Source: Phoenix dactylifera (taxonomy: Eukaryota > Streptophyta > Magnoliopsida > Arecales > Arecaceae). From it: a stretch of DNA of 64,000 bases. The stretch covers positions 19,375,674-19,439,673 of the forward strand of contig NC_052400.1 of assembly GCF_009389715.1 (NCBI RefSeq), written 5' to 3'. Both the position numbers and the translations under genes were made by a program. This document shows positions 24,201-36,439 of the stretch, in pieces; within the stretch, counting starts at the first letter, position 1; each line of letters starts with the position of its first letter. Under the pieces are notes generated by a model, which saw only the letters and a program-made list of their open reading frames with translations, searched no databases and had not been told where the DNA came from.

Positions 24201-25685
24201 CCATGAGGACTTGTTTCTCACTAGTAGTTATGAGTTGAGAGGCCTGTGGTCGTTAGCAGTAGGTGTGCATTCTAGTAACTGTAGAAGATCTTATGTTGTT
24301 GACTGGGATGATAATTTTGAGAAACTCTTTTTACTTATGCTGCTTCAGCAACAATTTTGTTTCCAGCTGCCTTGACATATGAAAATGCTCTTTTTCTGTT
24401 ATTATCTTTTTTTGGAAGTGCTGCGGCATATGGTCCTTTGTTATCCAAATCTTAAAGCTCATATATATGTATGCATATGTATGAATGTATTTATGTATAT
24501 ATGTATGTATGTAAATGTATATCGAGTCAGTTAAAGGGTCCTTTGATTTTGTCATGGTCTGGAATTTACCATTATCATACCTCGCATACCAATTTCTGGT
24601 ATTTGACTTGGTACTTACAATCATTTTCCTCTTTACGTTATTGGTTTTTGGGACTGACTTCATGTATTAGCTATATGAATTCACCTTCCACTGTCATCTT
24701 TAGTTCAATAGAGTGCATCAAGCAAGATTTCTTCTTGGTGATGGGTGAGAAATTTTAGTAGATTCTTTTTTAGTTGTCATCTGACCACAGATTTGTGCTC
24801 TGCAATATTTCCAATTCAATGAGGTAGTTATGTTTTCTCTATTTCAATATTGCTTTGCCTTTGGTGTTTAAATCAGTTACTTCTATATTGATCATATATA
24901 TATTTCTTTATATAGGTGGTCCAACTGAAGTCCTGTGAATGTTGAAAAGGTTTTTTATGCAGTGTTGTGAATTATTGCTGTGGGTACAAAAAACCTCTGT
25001 ATCAGTGTTAGTTTTGTTCAAGTTTAACCACAATTTTATTACTTTCTTCATCACCTTGAAATAGTTATTTTATATATACACCCCTACTTTTTTTTGCTAA
25101 TAGTTCACACAGGCTGAAACTATGAGGAGTTGAAGGTGTACAAAAGAGAACAAGATGGAGGATGCTTGCTTCTTGATTAAGAACCTGATTTAGCCTTCTT
25201 TTAGCTGCCATATGGTGCAAAATATAAATTTTAACTGCGTTTAATTTCGCCTTCTTAATTATCTGAACAACAGGTGGTTGTCTGGAAGTGATTTAAAAAA
25301 GATTGCTCTTTTTGGTTGCCCATCAATAGAGAGAAAAACAGTTTTCTCAGCTAAAAGATTGCGTTCTTTCTTCAGCATTCAGGAGGATGTTGTAAGTGGT
25401 TTCATTGTTTTTAGTGCAGACTAAACCAGATAAATATTATTTAAACTTGAAGATAATTCTCTTTTTTTCAAATTCTTTCAGATATGTCGAGGATGCAAGC
25501 TTAAAAGCTCATGCAAATTTGTGAACCAAAGAGTAGCTAGAGAGGAAAAATTGATCCTAGCTGATGCGATGAGAATTCTTGCTTTATTTGCTTTGGATTC
25601 AGTTCCTCAACAACTATTTATTCCCAATGATCTAAAATTTTCTGTCCGTAAATTACTGAAGGAGGTAGTCAGTCTTAGTAATTGA
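21284..25685 (+). CDS. plant protein with C-terminal Cys cluster, probably organelle-targeted
   Basis: Three exons by hand: 21284–21888, 25274–25391 and 25482–25685, giving 308 aa. The splice junctions keep frame (K encoded across intron 1) and use GT–AG. Residues 1–~60 (MVFVAALRSINLHGFLLHHK, rich in Arg/Ser/Leu and poor in acids) look like a mitochondrial or plastid presequence. A Pro/Ser-rich linker follows, then a charged middle (SRLEEEGYL, LYSRHFLKSAAEKFG). Exons 2–3 carry WLSGSDLKKIALFGCPS, then SAKRLRSFF, then ICRGCKLKSSCKFVNQR, giving C217, C243, C246 and C252 as possible metal ligands. I believe this block is conserved in plant proteins of unknown function but cannot name one. The frame extends 50 codons further up to an ATG at 21134; I prefer 21284 (AGGATGG context, start of the presequence). 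Intron 1 is ~3.4 kb. Confidence 0.8.
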
Positions 25686-28180
25686 CAATTCAAGCAAACT
25701 TAGGGCTTGACATCATCTTTAGTTGAGCACTAGAGTTGCTCTATTTTTGTAGTGGAAATTGTTGTATCAGTGATTGATGCAAGAAGATGGAAATATGAGC
25801 TTGCTTAGTATTTATGGTTCTTAATGACAAAGGTTTTGACCATGTATAGATTTCGTTTTCTATGGAAATGTAATCAGTTGTGCGTGGCAAATTAATGGAG
25901 AAAAAAAGAAAAATTTGTTGCCTCTTATTCTTTCCAAGGTGAGATTAGTTGACAGGGTGTTACTCAAGCAAGATTGATGTATTTGTTACTACCATTTCCA
26001 GCTCTATTGTTAAAAGATTATAATAGTTATAGCTGCTTATCTAGAGTTCTGATTGTTTACGAATATACTCATATGGAAATGTAATATTATATTTATATTG
26101 ATGCTAGGAAAAATATATGTATGATATTTTTATCTAGATGCATGTTTCATGTATTTAAACATCAGGATACATTGCACTTTGAGCTGATAACATGGGATGC
26201 TCATTGTATAATTGCAATGTTGTAAAAACTTTGATTTGAAACAATATTTCCTTTTCGTAAACTAGACATCATTGCTCAGCCCAATCAAGATATACATGCA
26301 GATAGGAATCTTTCATTACATGTGGTATCTGAGAAGTTAACGTTGTTATCCTCTAGCCTCCTTGTGGAAATTTGTCTACCTTTCTTCCAGCTATCCATGA
26401 TCAAACACCAAAATAAGAGTCCAGAGATTTAATTAAACAAATGCAATAGCGGCGACTGTAATAAAATCCAAATGCAGACCGAGCGTTGCAACATTCCATG
26501 TCGATTATCTAATGTTGATTAAAATGCGATACAAACAATGGTGTTAGCTTGGTGGGTGGCGGGCGTTCTCTCTTTAAATCTCTTTATTTTATTTTTTATT
26601 TTTCAAAATATTTTTTCTTTGCTGGTTCCGATAGTATGTGCTCTGCCTTGTGGGTGGCCGGTGCTGCTCGTTCCTGCCTCAGTGCTCTATGATCCTTTTC
26701 TTCCATGTTGTAAGTTTATTGTTTATTGTGCTTGTACTAGGATTTTATTTCAAATTTATCTTTGTTTCTTATTTCAATTTTAGTTGAAATAGTTTGTTTT
26801 TTAGTGCTAATCTTTATTAAGTTAGGTTAAGTTTTAGACTATATATATAAGGGTTTGTTTTTTATGAAGAAGAGGTTGCTGCGGACGACCACAGACCGGC
26901 GGCGACAAGAAAAAAAAGCTGCCTCCCAAGTCCCTGTTTTTTTTGAAGCTGTGGAAGCATTTGACAGGCTGAATTCCCTCACCATATATTAAAACTGATG
27001 CAGCTGAATTCTACGTTCATCAGATACATGATGGTTCTGCATATTTTTCAGCTGAACCAGAAGTAATCATGAAGCAAAAGCAGGAAAATAAGCTCGACTC
27101 AATTCTTGGCTGCTTAGTTTTCCAGCTTCCGGACAGAGCTCGAAACAGAACAACTCGAGAAGGATATCTGATGCCTCGACTGAAGCACCATGAAGATGGA
27201 AATTTCAGAAGCTCCAGTAGTGACTATGCTTCCATTGAGTGCACAACCTACAAACGCACCTGCAGCACAACCATCTCAACGGGGAGCCAAGGAAAGCCGG
27301 AATAATTATATAAGGTGGGGGTGATGTTGGTCCTACATGCTTGGAAGCAAAAGGAATGACAAGCCTTGTGATATTGCCACCAGCATGCATCAAACCTAAT
27401 GTCATTCTCAACAAGTAGGAACAAATAAACCACTGGCATTTGTCTAACTTAACTAGCATGCTTCTTGATGAGAAAACAAGCCCAAATTAACAGTACAATT
27501 TGCAGGTTAATGGCATGAGCAGAGGGTATATACATTTGCAGAGCTTTTAATTGAACACTTACATCTTGAAGTATTTACATTTTTTCTTCGAGTGCCAAAC
27601 TAAGGTTTACAAGAAGCACGAGACAATAGCCAATGACATTTCTCGCATTCAGAGTTGCCTATTTGTATACTGGGAACTCCCTAACACATGGAAAAAGAGC
27701 CTGTCCTTTGGTAGCCTCGCCAATGCAAACTGATAAATGAGTTTCCGGCTGTTACTGTCATTCTTAGCCCCACTATTTGAATTTTCTGGCTACATGTAAA
27801 CATATTGTTGATATCCATGCCTTGATTAAGAAATATAGCCATCTTATTTTGTGTAAAGCAATAGCAAATGATCTTGTTTTGATCATATTGGCAGGGATTT
27901 TTATTTTTTTTCATCACTCTTTACGTATTAATTTGGGTGTTCGGATATCTCCATGGCAGTGCATGGAGAAATATTTCCGTCGGGGCCTGAGAAACTTCAT
28001 TTGTATGACATTCAGCAACTCAGCATGGAGCAACTTGTGATGCTGTTCGCTATTCTCCGGCGCCTATCCGATCCCGTCGGGTCAATCTTCTCAAATATCA
28101 AGTGCTTCTCTCTTCACAAAGTCCGAACGATCTAATATCTATCGGCTGGGACCCACACCGTGATATTTCGCAAGGATTCT
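25686..28180. other. intergenic; small frames of unknown origin
   Basis: 3' sequence of the preceding gene, then no recognised gene. 26530–26980 is T-rich. 26990–27325 has better codon-like composition. It contains a 44-codon ATG frame at 27190–27324 (MKMEISEAPVVTMLPL…, AAQPSQRG, NNYIRWG) and an overlapping 78-codon frame. Neither is recognised, and it could be a relic exon. Confidence 0.4.
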
Positions 28181-28189
28181 ACACGTGTC
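28181..28189. promoter_or_regulatory. ABRE/G-box-like element upstream of the ACD gene
   Basis: ACACGTGTC lies ~157 bases upstream of the ATG at 28346. The ACGT core in this context binds bZIP/ABF factors (known for the motif); its use here is inferred. Confidence 0.35.
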
Positions 28190-28345
28190 ACGACCGCAGC
28201 TCGTCAAAGAAAAGATCTCCTCCTCCTCAAATAACAGCCAAAGAAAAGATTTATACATGGGCATATCCTTCTCCCCTCACGCGGAGCTAGAGCTCGAATA
28301 GAAGAAGGAACGCGGAGCAAGCCGGATACCGTAGTCGTAGGAGAG

Positions 28346-31300
28346 ATGGAGCACGAGATAGCTAGGAGGAGGATGAGTCGGATCTTCGACCACGTGGCCG
28401 GACCGGGTGAGGTCTCGCCGCCCAATCCCCACCTCTTTCCCATGGTAAGCCTCCTAATTCCCACCGGCAAGCCTTTTCTATGTGAAGCAATGATATCTTA
28501 GAACAAATTTTGTTCTTGTAAAGTGTTTGCTACTTCTTTAACATAACTAACTATAAATGTAACACAGTGAGAGATTGCTGATAAAATTAATATTATTATT
28601 GGGTCATGTAAAATTTAAAAAATTTATCACTTTTTAGATATTTATACTGTCCCAGGGGGGTTGCCAACTGATTAAGTTGGTGGAGTGACGGGGTGACATG
28701 CTAGGATCCTATGATATATTTAAGATCCATTTGAATATTCTTACAAGATTGGGTTGAAAATCTTACAGAAATCGGACCTGTTGGCTAATCTACCTCGCAT
28801 TTTCTAAGAGCTTACATAAATCCTAACCCAAAGGCCATGGATTTTTTTTTTCTTCTCACAGATTGGAGTTGGGAGGTATTTGGTTGATTGAGTCGTACTA
28901 AGATTGGCGGCCTAATCCACAAATCCTGTAGGAATATCCAAACACGCCTTTAATTTGAAATGTTATTTTATGCAACATGATTAATAATGATCATTGTGAT
29001 AATTTGCAGCTACCTCCATTTGTGTTACTATTAAATGTTAGGCATCACATCATAGTCATAGTGGCCATTGTTTAACGATGTCATTATTTCAAGGATAGTT
29101 CAGTCCTGTTCAGTGAAAGGATGAGTTTTGTCAGTTTTATGCGTGAAGTTTATACTTGTTAGCAGCCAATTTTGCCTTTAAACTTGATCTAGATAGTTGT
29201 CTGGTTTTATGTTGCATTTGCTATGTCACACCCCTCTGTTTGGTAATCACTCTTTAATTTTTTGCCTCAGAATTGCAGTAGCACTCTAAGCACTATAGTA
29301 CCACGCTATGATAATAGATTGCTTTTCGCACGCCAAGGGTCTGTGTCTCAAGCTTATTTCATGCAGCAAGTTTCTACCAGACAGGTAGTGAATGTTCTTT
29401 TACTTAGTTCTTGAGATCCCTTTCAGGGGCAACTAGCCAAAGTTTAACTTGGTGAAAACCATATGAGATGCCCTTTTCTGTTCTTTTAAGAATCTTAGGC
29501 CCGGTATTTCTTCTCAGCAGAATTCCTGTCCTCGCAAGGGAGATTCTTCTTACCAGCCTTTTGGAGAGCCCATCTTCTCTAGACCAGCTCGGACAGAATC
29601 CACCTTATTGACATCAAGAGATAATTGTTCTGTGAAACAAGATTTAACACTATCTTCCAATGACTCTCCCAAATTTGCGAGACCAAATAGTGGAAAGATT
29701 GAGAAACAGCGGCTTGTATGCAGCAGGACAAGACAGACTTATAATTCTAATGGTATGGCACTTCCTAAGGCTGATTGAATGTTAGCCTTTATATTATCAT
29801 CATGTCCGTGTATCCTTATGTGCAACTGCACAAAGTAACATGCTATAGAAATTTAAAACATGCTCGCACCAGATTAGAGATTCACAGGTATGTGAACTTA
29901 TGCAACCCAGGCTATATAGGTCATTTTTTTTAATGTCATTTATCAGGTATATTCACTTTGCCCTGTAGCATATTGACTGTACATGTATTTCTGAGGCTAA
30001 GGATTGTTGTGAATTATTGTTTTTTGTTCAATGCTGTAATTAATAAATTTGATGCAGGAATGGAGTGGTCACCCCGAATGGATGTTGAAGAGTCGAGGAC
30101 AAATTATGTTGTGACGGTGGAGATTCCAGGTGTCAGCATCATTGACATGCGAGTGGAGGTGGATGACAAAAGGTATGGCATGTTTTATTTTCCAAATACT
30201 GCTAGCATGCTCAAATCCTGATCCAATTCGATGGATTAAGGTAGCGTCGTTTTTCTCATACTAGAGCTTGATCATCATAAATCTATCTTGTAATAAACTT
30301 ACGAGACCATGTTTAACAAGTACTGTTTCTTTTGGAGCATGCAGAGAATTTCAAATTTATCCATCAACTGTAAATTTTACCCAGTTTCATCTTATAATCC
30401 AACTCTACCTTTTCTTGAACTTACAAGACCATGTTTAGGAAGTACAAAATCTTTTGTAGTATGTATAGAATTTCAAATTCAGCCATCACTTGTAAATTTC
30501 ATCTTATATTCTGACTCTACCATTTACTAATCTTACAATATCATGTTTAACAAGTACTATTTCTTTCATAGTATGTATAGAATTTGAAATCATCCATAAG
30601 TTGTAATTTTACTAAGCTTCATCTCATAAACTTCCTGCAGATGAACAAGATTGTGACGATTATTTTTTTCCTAACCTTTTCACACTGTATCCATTCTTCA
30701 TTTTCTTTCCAAGCTTTAAGCTAAGATTTTGCTCATATTGTTCGATGGCTTACCAGTGTAGAACATGAGTATGTGCAGAACATGAGTAAGACTAGAGATA
30801 TGATATTTTTGTGAATCTGGTTTTCGTTTAAAGATTGTTCTTCACTTAACTCGATCTTCCACACTATCTCCCTAAGTTTTCAATCCACTTGCTTATAGCT
30901 TGATGTTAGATGAACTATGATTTTTGTTAGGCTTATATGTTAGTCTGACTGCTATCAACTACAGTTTTTTAATTTTTCGATACTGATATACCCTTGTCAT
31001 TTGTTTATAGCCTGACTATAATAGGTAAACGGTCAGCTCAGCAGCGGAGGATGCCCAATTGTGCTGGAAACTCAAACCCTGTTTATCACCAGAGGGAGAT
31101 CTTACAGGGGCCATTCCGAGTTGTTTGGCCTCTTCCAAATGATGTGAAGAAGGACAGTGTCTCAGCTGAATTTGTGTAAGTGATATCTTCATTTATTTTT
31201 CATCTTTATGCATCTTCTCAAAAATTCCTTGTAGATAATTTCTATTGTATCTGAAATAGACTTCCATCTATGAATAACTCTTTAGCTTCTTCCATTTGTT

Positions 31301-32545
31301 GGAAGCTAATCTATTTTTTACTTGTAGTGAGATGTTATAGCATGGCTTATGGAAATGGTCAACTGGTAGGAACGCTAATTTTGTCATACTCTTTTGCTGT
31401 TCTACTAGCAACTGTTACACATGCACCTGGATATTGGATAGTTTGCTGAAGGGGCACTATGCGTCAACATCTGCACTATAGGATAAAAGATAACATTTTG
31501 CTAGTTTTCTTTTAGGTCAATAAGTGGATGCTAACATTAATGCAGGTGATCGATTAACAAACCCTGTTCCATCTAACTGGAATGACCTAACGAATCCATG
31601 CTTGATTTGTTTCTACAACTACCAGATTGTCTGAACTTGTGCATTTGTTGATTCCTTGAAATCGTACTAAACTTCAATTCTCCGGATCAACATTTTTAAT
31701 ATTATTATCACATTTTCATTACACATTTTTTTAAAAAGTCATGATTGGGAAACTTGTATCACCTACAGAGGAAAATAGAAATTGAACCAGGAGTCTCGTC
31801 TTGGTATGAACCTCCTCCTGATGACATGCTCCACAACAATGCAAACCTGCCACCGGGTATTTCCAGGATACAGATTCACACCAGTGTATTTTCCAAATAT
31901 GCTACCATCGCATGTGTGCTGATACATAGCACATTCTGAATTGACCGCATTCTCTCATAACATTGCATGGGTAAGTGAGGAATTACAAATTGTTTTTGTG
32001 TCTCTCTCACTTCCGTTAGGCCTTCTGAAAGGCTCAGATAATCTCCGTCTTGTGAGGAATGAATATGAAACATGATCATATAAGTCTGTGCCCTGCAGGT
32101 GCATCTCCTTTTTTTGAAAAACATGAAATGTGATTTGTCTACATGACTTTTTATTGCTGAGAACGCAAATTCTGAATTTAGTATTCCATATGAAGTTCTG
32201 ATATGGTCTAGACATTATTTTTGTGTATAAAAACTTGACACACTGTAGGCTTGACTATCCAAAGTTGAGTTTATATTATCAAGTTTTAGCTAACATCCTT
32301 TCATATTCTTCATCTATTAAGTGTAAATGGATCCTTACAGCATTGTGAGTTCTTTATACAGTTACATGGTTGAGGTTTACAAAGGCACCCTTGAAGGGCC
32401 TGTGAAAATGTAGGTATATTAGTAGCTATTCAGATTGACTGCATAATTCACTGATGGTGGTCGCTTTGGATGCAGGGATGGCTTTCTGCAAATCACTCTC
32501 CCTAAAGAACCGGTAGGCAGATGTGTGCTTGCAAGATCGATATAA
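28346..32545 (+). CDS. alpha-crystallin-domain (HSP20-like) protein, IDM2/IDM3 type
   Basis: Six exons: 28346–28444, 29271–29384, 29521–29752, 30058–30172, 31011–31175 and 32476–32545, all with GT–AG introns and consistent phase, giving 264 aa. The N-terminal ~148 residues are variable and Ser-rich (MEHEIARRRMSRIFDHVAGP…, NSCPRKGDSSYQPFGEP…). An alpha-crystallin domain follows: WSPRMDVEESRTNYVVTVEI, then PGVSIIDMRVEVDD, LTIIGKR, YHQREILQGPFRVVWPLPND and SAEFVDGFLQITLPK. The RxVWPLP variant and the GFLQI ending match plant ACD proteins such as Arabidopsis IDM2/IDM3 (active DNA demethylation complex) better than the cytosolic small HSPs. I am sure of the domain; the IDM assignment is inferred from memory of the family. 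The protein ends 12 residues after LPK. Confidence 0.85.
28730..28942. mobile_element. possible MITE in intron 1 of the ACD gene
   Basis: A 21-base left arm (TTTGAATATTCTTACAAGATT, 28730–28750, given here in two overlapping readings: TTTGAATATTC and CTTACAAGATT) matches the reverse complement of 28922–28942 at 18 of 21 positions. The spacing of ~213 bp fits a small non-autonomous DNA element. No clear target duplication was seen. Confidence 0.35.
30298..30640. repeat. three ~115–120-bp tandem copies in intron 4 of the ACD gene
   Basis: Copies start near 30298, 30419 and 30532 with CTTACgAGACCATGTTTAAC-like sequence. Each continues through 'gtatgtatagaatttcaaat', a 'catcac/aacttgtaa' segment and 'cttcatcttata'. 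They are diverged by substitutions and small indels. Confidence 0.8.
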
Positions 32546-34302
32546 GGACAGTATGCTGTGTTCTTATGTGCTTTCAAAAGCCTTTGGTATGAGGGTTCAA
32601 AACCCAAGAAAAGGAAGTATGTGGCATGGAAGTAAAAGCTTCAGGTGCAGTCACATGGCTATGGTGGTTGCTGTTTTAACAAAAGCATCAGTGTTGAAAA
32701 ATCCAATCCTTATGCCATGGATTGCATGACTTGCTCAATGGTAATTATGGCTCTGTAACTAGGAGGATATAAAAGGTTATAAATAATAAATCCCTGCGTC
32801 CAATTGAGACATGCTTCTGTTACTCTAAAACCAGCCCATTACTAGTCCATAATCAGATAATTTGTGAATGAGAGGATGGCGTAGCAATTTAGATACCATT
32901 GTTCTTCGTAATTTCAGGCATATGTAATTCTATGTATTGCAACAAATTATATGAAAATAGGATGATAAGACTTCTTGAACCAACTGCTACTAAAAATGAC
33001 ACCTCTTTCATAGTGGTGGCATCCTTGTTAATCAGGTGGGCAAGTTCTTATGTGATACAGCTAGGTCTGGATGGAGTTAGCCTATCACTGAAGTCTTCTT
33101 TTTCATGAAAGTATCATGCCTCCTTTTAATCAGCCTGTTCCAGTGGATTTATGTGATGGACCTTCTGTCTGAAGTTGCTTTTGGAGATATGGAACTCGAC
33201 TAACTAGAAATACTATACAAATGAGAGAAAGCTCTTGGCTTTCATGTTTTAGGAAATGAAACATTGTCGGTATGGATGTTTGTGAATGATATGGAGCAAG
33301 TTCTCTTGGGCACAAGAACTACAATTGGAGTTGTCAATCCAATAAGACAATTACTATACGCCCAAGACTAGCATACTTTTCCACGAAACAAATTTTTTCA
33401 ACTTCTGATTGAGAAACAATTCATATACTTGATACCTTATCTTATCTGGGGAATTATATGCCTGTCCGCTTACTCATAAAATCCAACAAAGGACTATGGC
33501 AAGAGATAAGCATCAAGATCATAAGCAAGGCTTGCAAGGATGTAAACGAGCCAAGTTCAGCTATGACATGAGCGACTCAAACAAATTTATAATGAGAAAT
33601 TCCACCTACAATCAAACTCCATCAAGCAGCATATGTATCGGGCTGGGTAATCAGAAATCAAACAGACTATGACATGCTGCCTCATATCCTCCACTTGAAA
33701 CTCTCTCCCCGAAGAAGTGCTGGGTTCTGGTCTTTGTGGGATCCAAGTTGTAGATTTCCTGGATATTATCTGTTTTCTCTTCCCTCTTTTGAGCTCCTCT
33801 TTGAGGCAGGCTTTCCTTCTTTTCCCCCTTTGCATGTAATTTCATTATCTCAATGAATTGCGATCGAGTTCTGTCCAATTTTCTTCTCAAGAATCAGTGC
33901 TCTATTCATATGTTTATCAAACAAGCCATGTGACCTTTGACTTTATACTTAAATCCTTTAGAATATTTACCTTCTAAAAGTATCCAAATTTGGTTTCGTG
34001 AAGAGAAAACCATGCATTTGATTGAGCAAATGACAGTATCACTTTGCTTAAAAGATCAGTTCTTCATTTATTTTAGCCATTATAGCTTCTTTCCTACTCA
34101 TTGTTCCGGTTTGTCTGAAACGGTTTTAATGGTATACACCCCACATGCGAACCCCAAGGTCACGCTCCATCTGCTACCGTGCATCAATGCGGCCTTCTAT
34201 CCTTCTCCCCTGCTCGCTCTCTCCCGTTCCAGCCGATATCCTTCTCGCCGCCCCATAAAAGCCCCTGTTTATAACTTTTCTGCTCCGCTCTCTCTCCTAT
34301 CC
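32546..34302. other. intergenic
   Basis: 3' sequence of the ACD gene followed by AT-rich DNA without recognisable genes. Pyrimidine-rich promoter-like sequence begins near 34180, ahead of the lipid-transfer gene. Confidence 0.5.
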
Positions 34303-34310
34303 TATTTAAA
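34303..34310 (+). promoter_or_regulatory. TATA box of the lipid-transfer protein gene
   Basis: TATTTAAA 80 bases before the ATG, in a CT-rich promoter. A transcript start near 34335 would leave a leader of ~55 bases. Confidence 0.55.
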
Positions 34311-34389
34311 CACCGCCATCCCTCCTAATCTTAATTCACTCAAAACTTGTAGAAAACCGTCTCCTACGCTTCACCTTAGGACAAAACTA

Positions 34390-34737
34390 ATGGCCTCTTC
34401 TGCCTCATTTGGCCTGCTGTTCCTCCTCTTCCACTTGGGCGTACCCATGACAATGGGTGATATTTCTTGCATCCTGATTTCTGGACCCCTTCTGCCTTGC
34501 CTTCCCTCCTTCACATACCGGATTGTTGATAAGCCATCAGAACTCTGCTGTGCTGGTGCTGCAGTGGTTGCGGCAGGGGCTCGCTCATATCTGGGGAAGG
34601 CAGTGGTGTGCAATTGTCTTAAGAAAATAATGGAAGAGCACCCGCTGGTCACTCCTGAGAAAGCCCAGAATGTCTCTACTCAGTGCCACGTTGAGCTCCC
34701 GTTGCCCAGCACCAATGCCAACTGCAGCATCATGTGA
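34390..34737 (+). CDS. non-specific lipid-transfer protein (secreted)
   Basis: 115 residues. A signal peptide spans about residues 1–23 (MASSASFGLLFLLFHLGVPM…). The mature part has the eight-cysteine motif of nsLTPs: C27, C37, C53–C54, C74-x-C76, C99 and C112, forming four disulfides around a hydrophobic cavity in the family. The spacing (x9, x15, CC, x19, CxC, x22, x12) is close to type 1. Family members carry lipids in the apoplast for cuticle or defence; which role applies here is unknown. The frame is open 151 codons upstream, but the TATA box and signal peptide fix this start. A GT shortly after the stop (34744) and an acceptor at ~35446 ('gcatgcag') suggest a 3'-UTR intron, as many LTP genes have an intron at this end. 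AATAAA-like signals lie at ~35504 and ~35559. Confidence 0.88.
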   Translation: MASSASFGLLFLLFHLGVPMTMGDISCILISGPLLPCLPSFTYRIVDKPSELCCAGAAVVAAGARSYLGKAVVCNCLKKIMEEHPLVTPEKAQNVSTQCHVELPLPSTNANCSIM

Positions 34738-36439
34738 ATCACAGGTCTTTGCTTTGCTTATGATTTTTGACGTATTTGAGCATCCATGAGATTGATTGAC
34801 TGGAAATTTTCACTTGCACGGTTATCGACTTCTTTCATTGACTGTCATTAATGAATTCGTTGCTCGTATTACAAGCTAGGAAAACTTGCAATAAACTAAA
34901 AGTTTCATGATGCAATCGCAATGAAAAGTTGAAGGTATAGTATTTTATGCCAGAACTATAATTGTGTGATATTATATTGTAATCGTTTGTGATTTTTGGA
35001 TGGTTTATCCGTCGTTCAATATTTCTTTTGCATATCTAATCTCAAAGAATTGTCTTCCAAGGCATTAGAGAAAGAAATTCAGCAACATAAAACATAAAAT
35101 ACTTTTCAGTGACTGAATTAGTAGAATGATTTAAACACTATTAGTAATCATAAGAGTGGTTTTTGCATCAGTTATGACAATGGTAAATATCAAGTATATT
35201 ACGCTCATCATCATTTTAGAATTTTACAGATTGAAGGGAAGAGAGAGAGAGAGAGGACAGAATCTCATTATTGTAAGTAATAGTATAAATTATTGTCCCC
35301 TATATGTTTTTATGACACAGAAGATATAGCTTTATTGGAAGATCGATCTATGTTAATTACCTATGAGACGTAACTCTGTCCTGTAGATTGAAACATCATC
35401 TCTCCAACTATTAACAAGATCTAACGACGGTATTGTTGCATGCAGGGAAAACTGAAGTACGAGTCTATCTACCTAGCTGGAGAGTGTCATTCATTGAAGC
35501 AGAAATAAAGCTTTCTGAACCTGGCAATAGCAGCCTGTTTACTATAGTCGAATTACAATAAAAAAGAGAATCATAAATGTTCATGATTCCTGTTCCAATT
35601 ATATGTTGCGCTATGATAACTTGATAAAGGCCTCTCGTATCTTCTTATATATGTGATTCTGCTTTCTTAAAAACATTTTAGCCAATACTGGTAACAGATC
35701 ATAAATATGACATGAAAAGATGCCGAGGTCTCTCCGTTTCTTTTGCTGTGAAGGGTGGATAGCATGCCTATGCTAAATGATGATTGGTATGTTTACAAAT
35801 TTCATCGAGCAAGCTATAGGTATTCTAAGATCAAAAGTGATCAAATCATACAGAAAAAAGAAAGTAAAACTAATATCTAGAGCACGGTGAGGTTCTTGAA
35901 CATTAATTAAGCATGCTTTCACCTTTGAACAATCAAATCAACTTCCAGTGCAAACTCGATACAAGCTTTACACTTATATGCAGACCCTATGTTTCTCGAA
36001 TTCATTGTGACTATGAAAGGATTGTGTCACCTGATCAGCAACAAGAGTAGGAAACTTTGCACTTATATTTCACCAAATCAGCTCGCACAGCATGCAGTGA
36101 ATTGTTAAAATGTTTTGCGAAAGGTACCAGACAAAGAGACTGAAGTTCCTGCCTCCTTCCATCAATTCAAATGCCACAAATGAGCCACAAGACAAATTTC
36201 ACAACCGAAAGAATAAACTTAGATTAAAAATAAGATTCGTTATGTTTAAGAATCTAAGATGCAATCCCCACTATTACCACAACGAATCAATAGCCTGCAT
36301 CGCCATTCTGCCTCAGACTGAATGGCGCATTCAGGAAGATCCTGAAGGCCGCACAATACCCTCCTTTGTCCAACAAAACTTAGCTGCTGCAACCTAAAAG
36401 GCCCTCTCTGATAGTAACTCGACTCTACTTCTATCCTGA
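34738..36439. other. 3' region of the LTP gene and intergenic DNA
   Basis: Probably contains a 3'-UTR intron and exon of the LTP gene (exon ~35447–35570). A short GA run lies at ~35241. No further gene is recognised. Confidence 0.4.

Noticed and set aside
33937-34389. 151-codon in-frame extension upstream of the lipid-transfer protein
   Set aside because: It crosses the promoter and TATA box, and the signal peptide starts at 34390.
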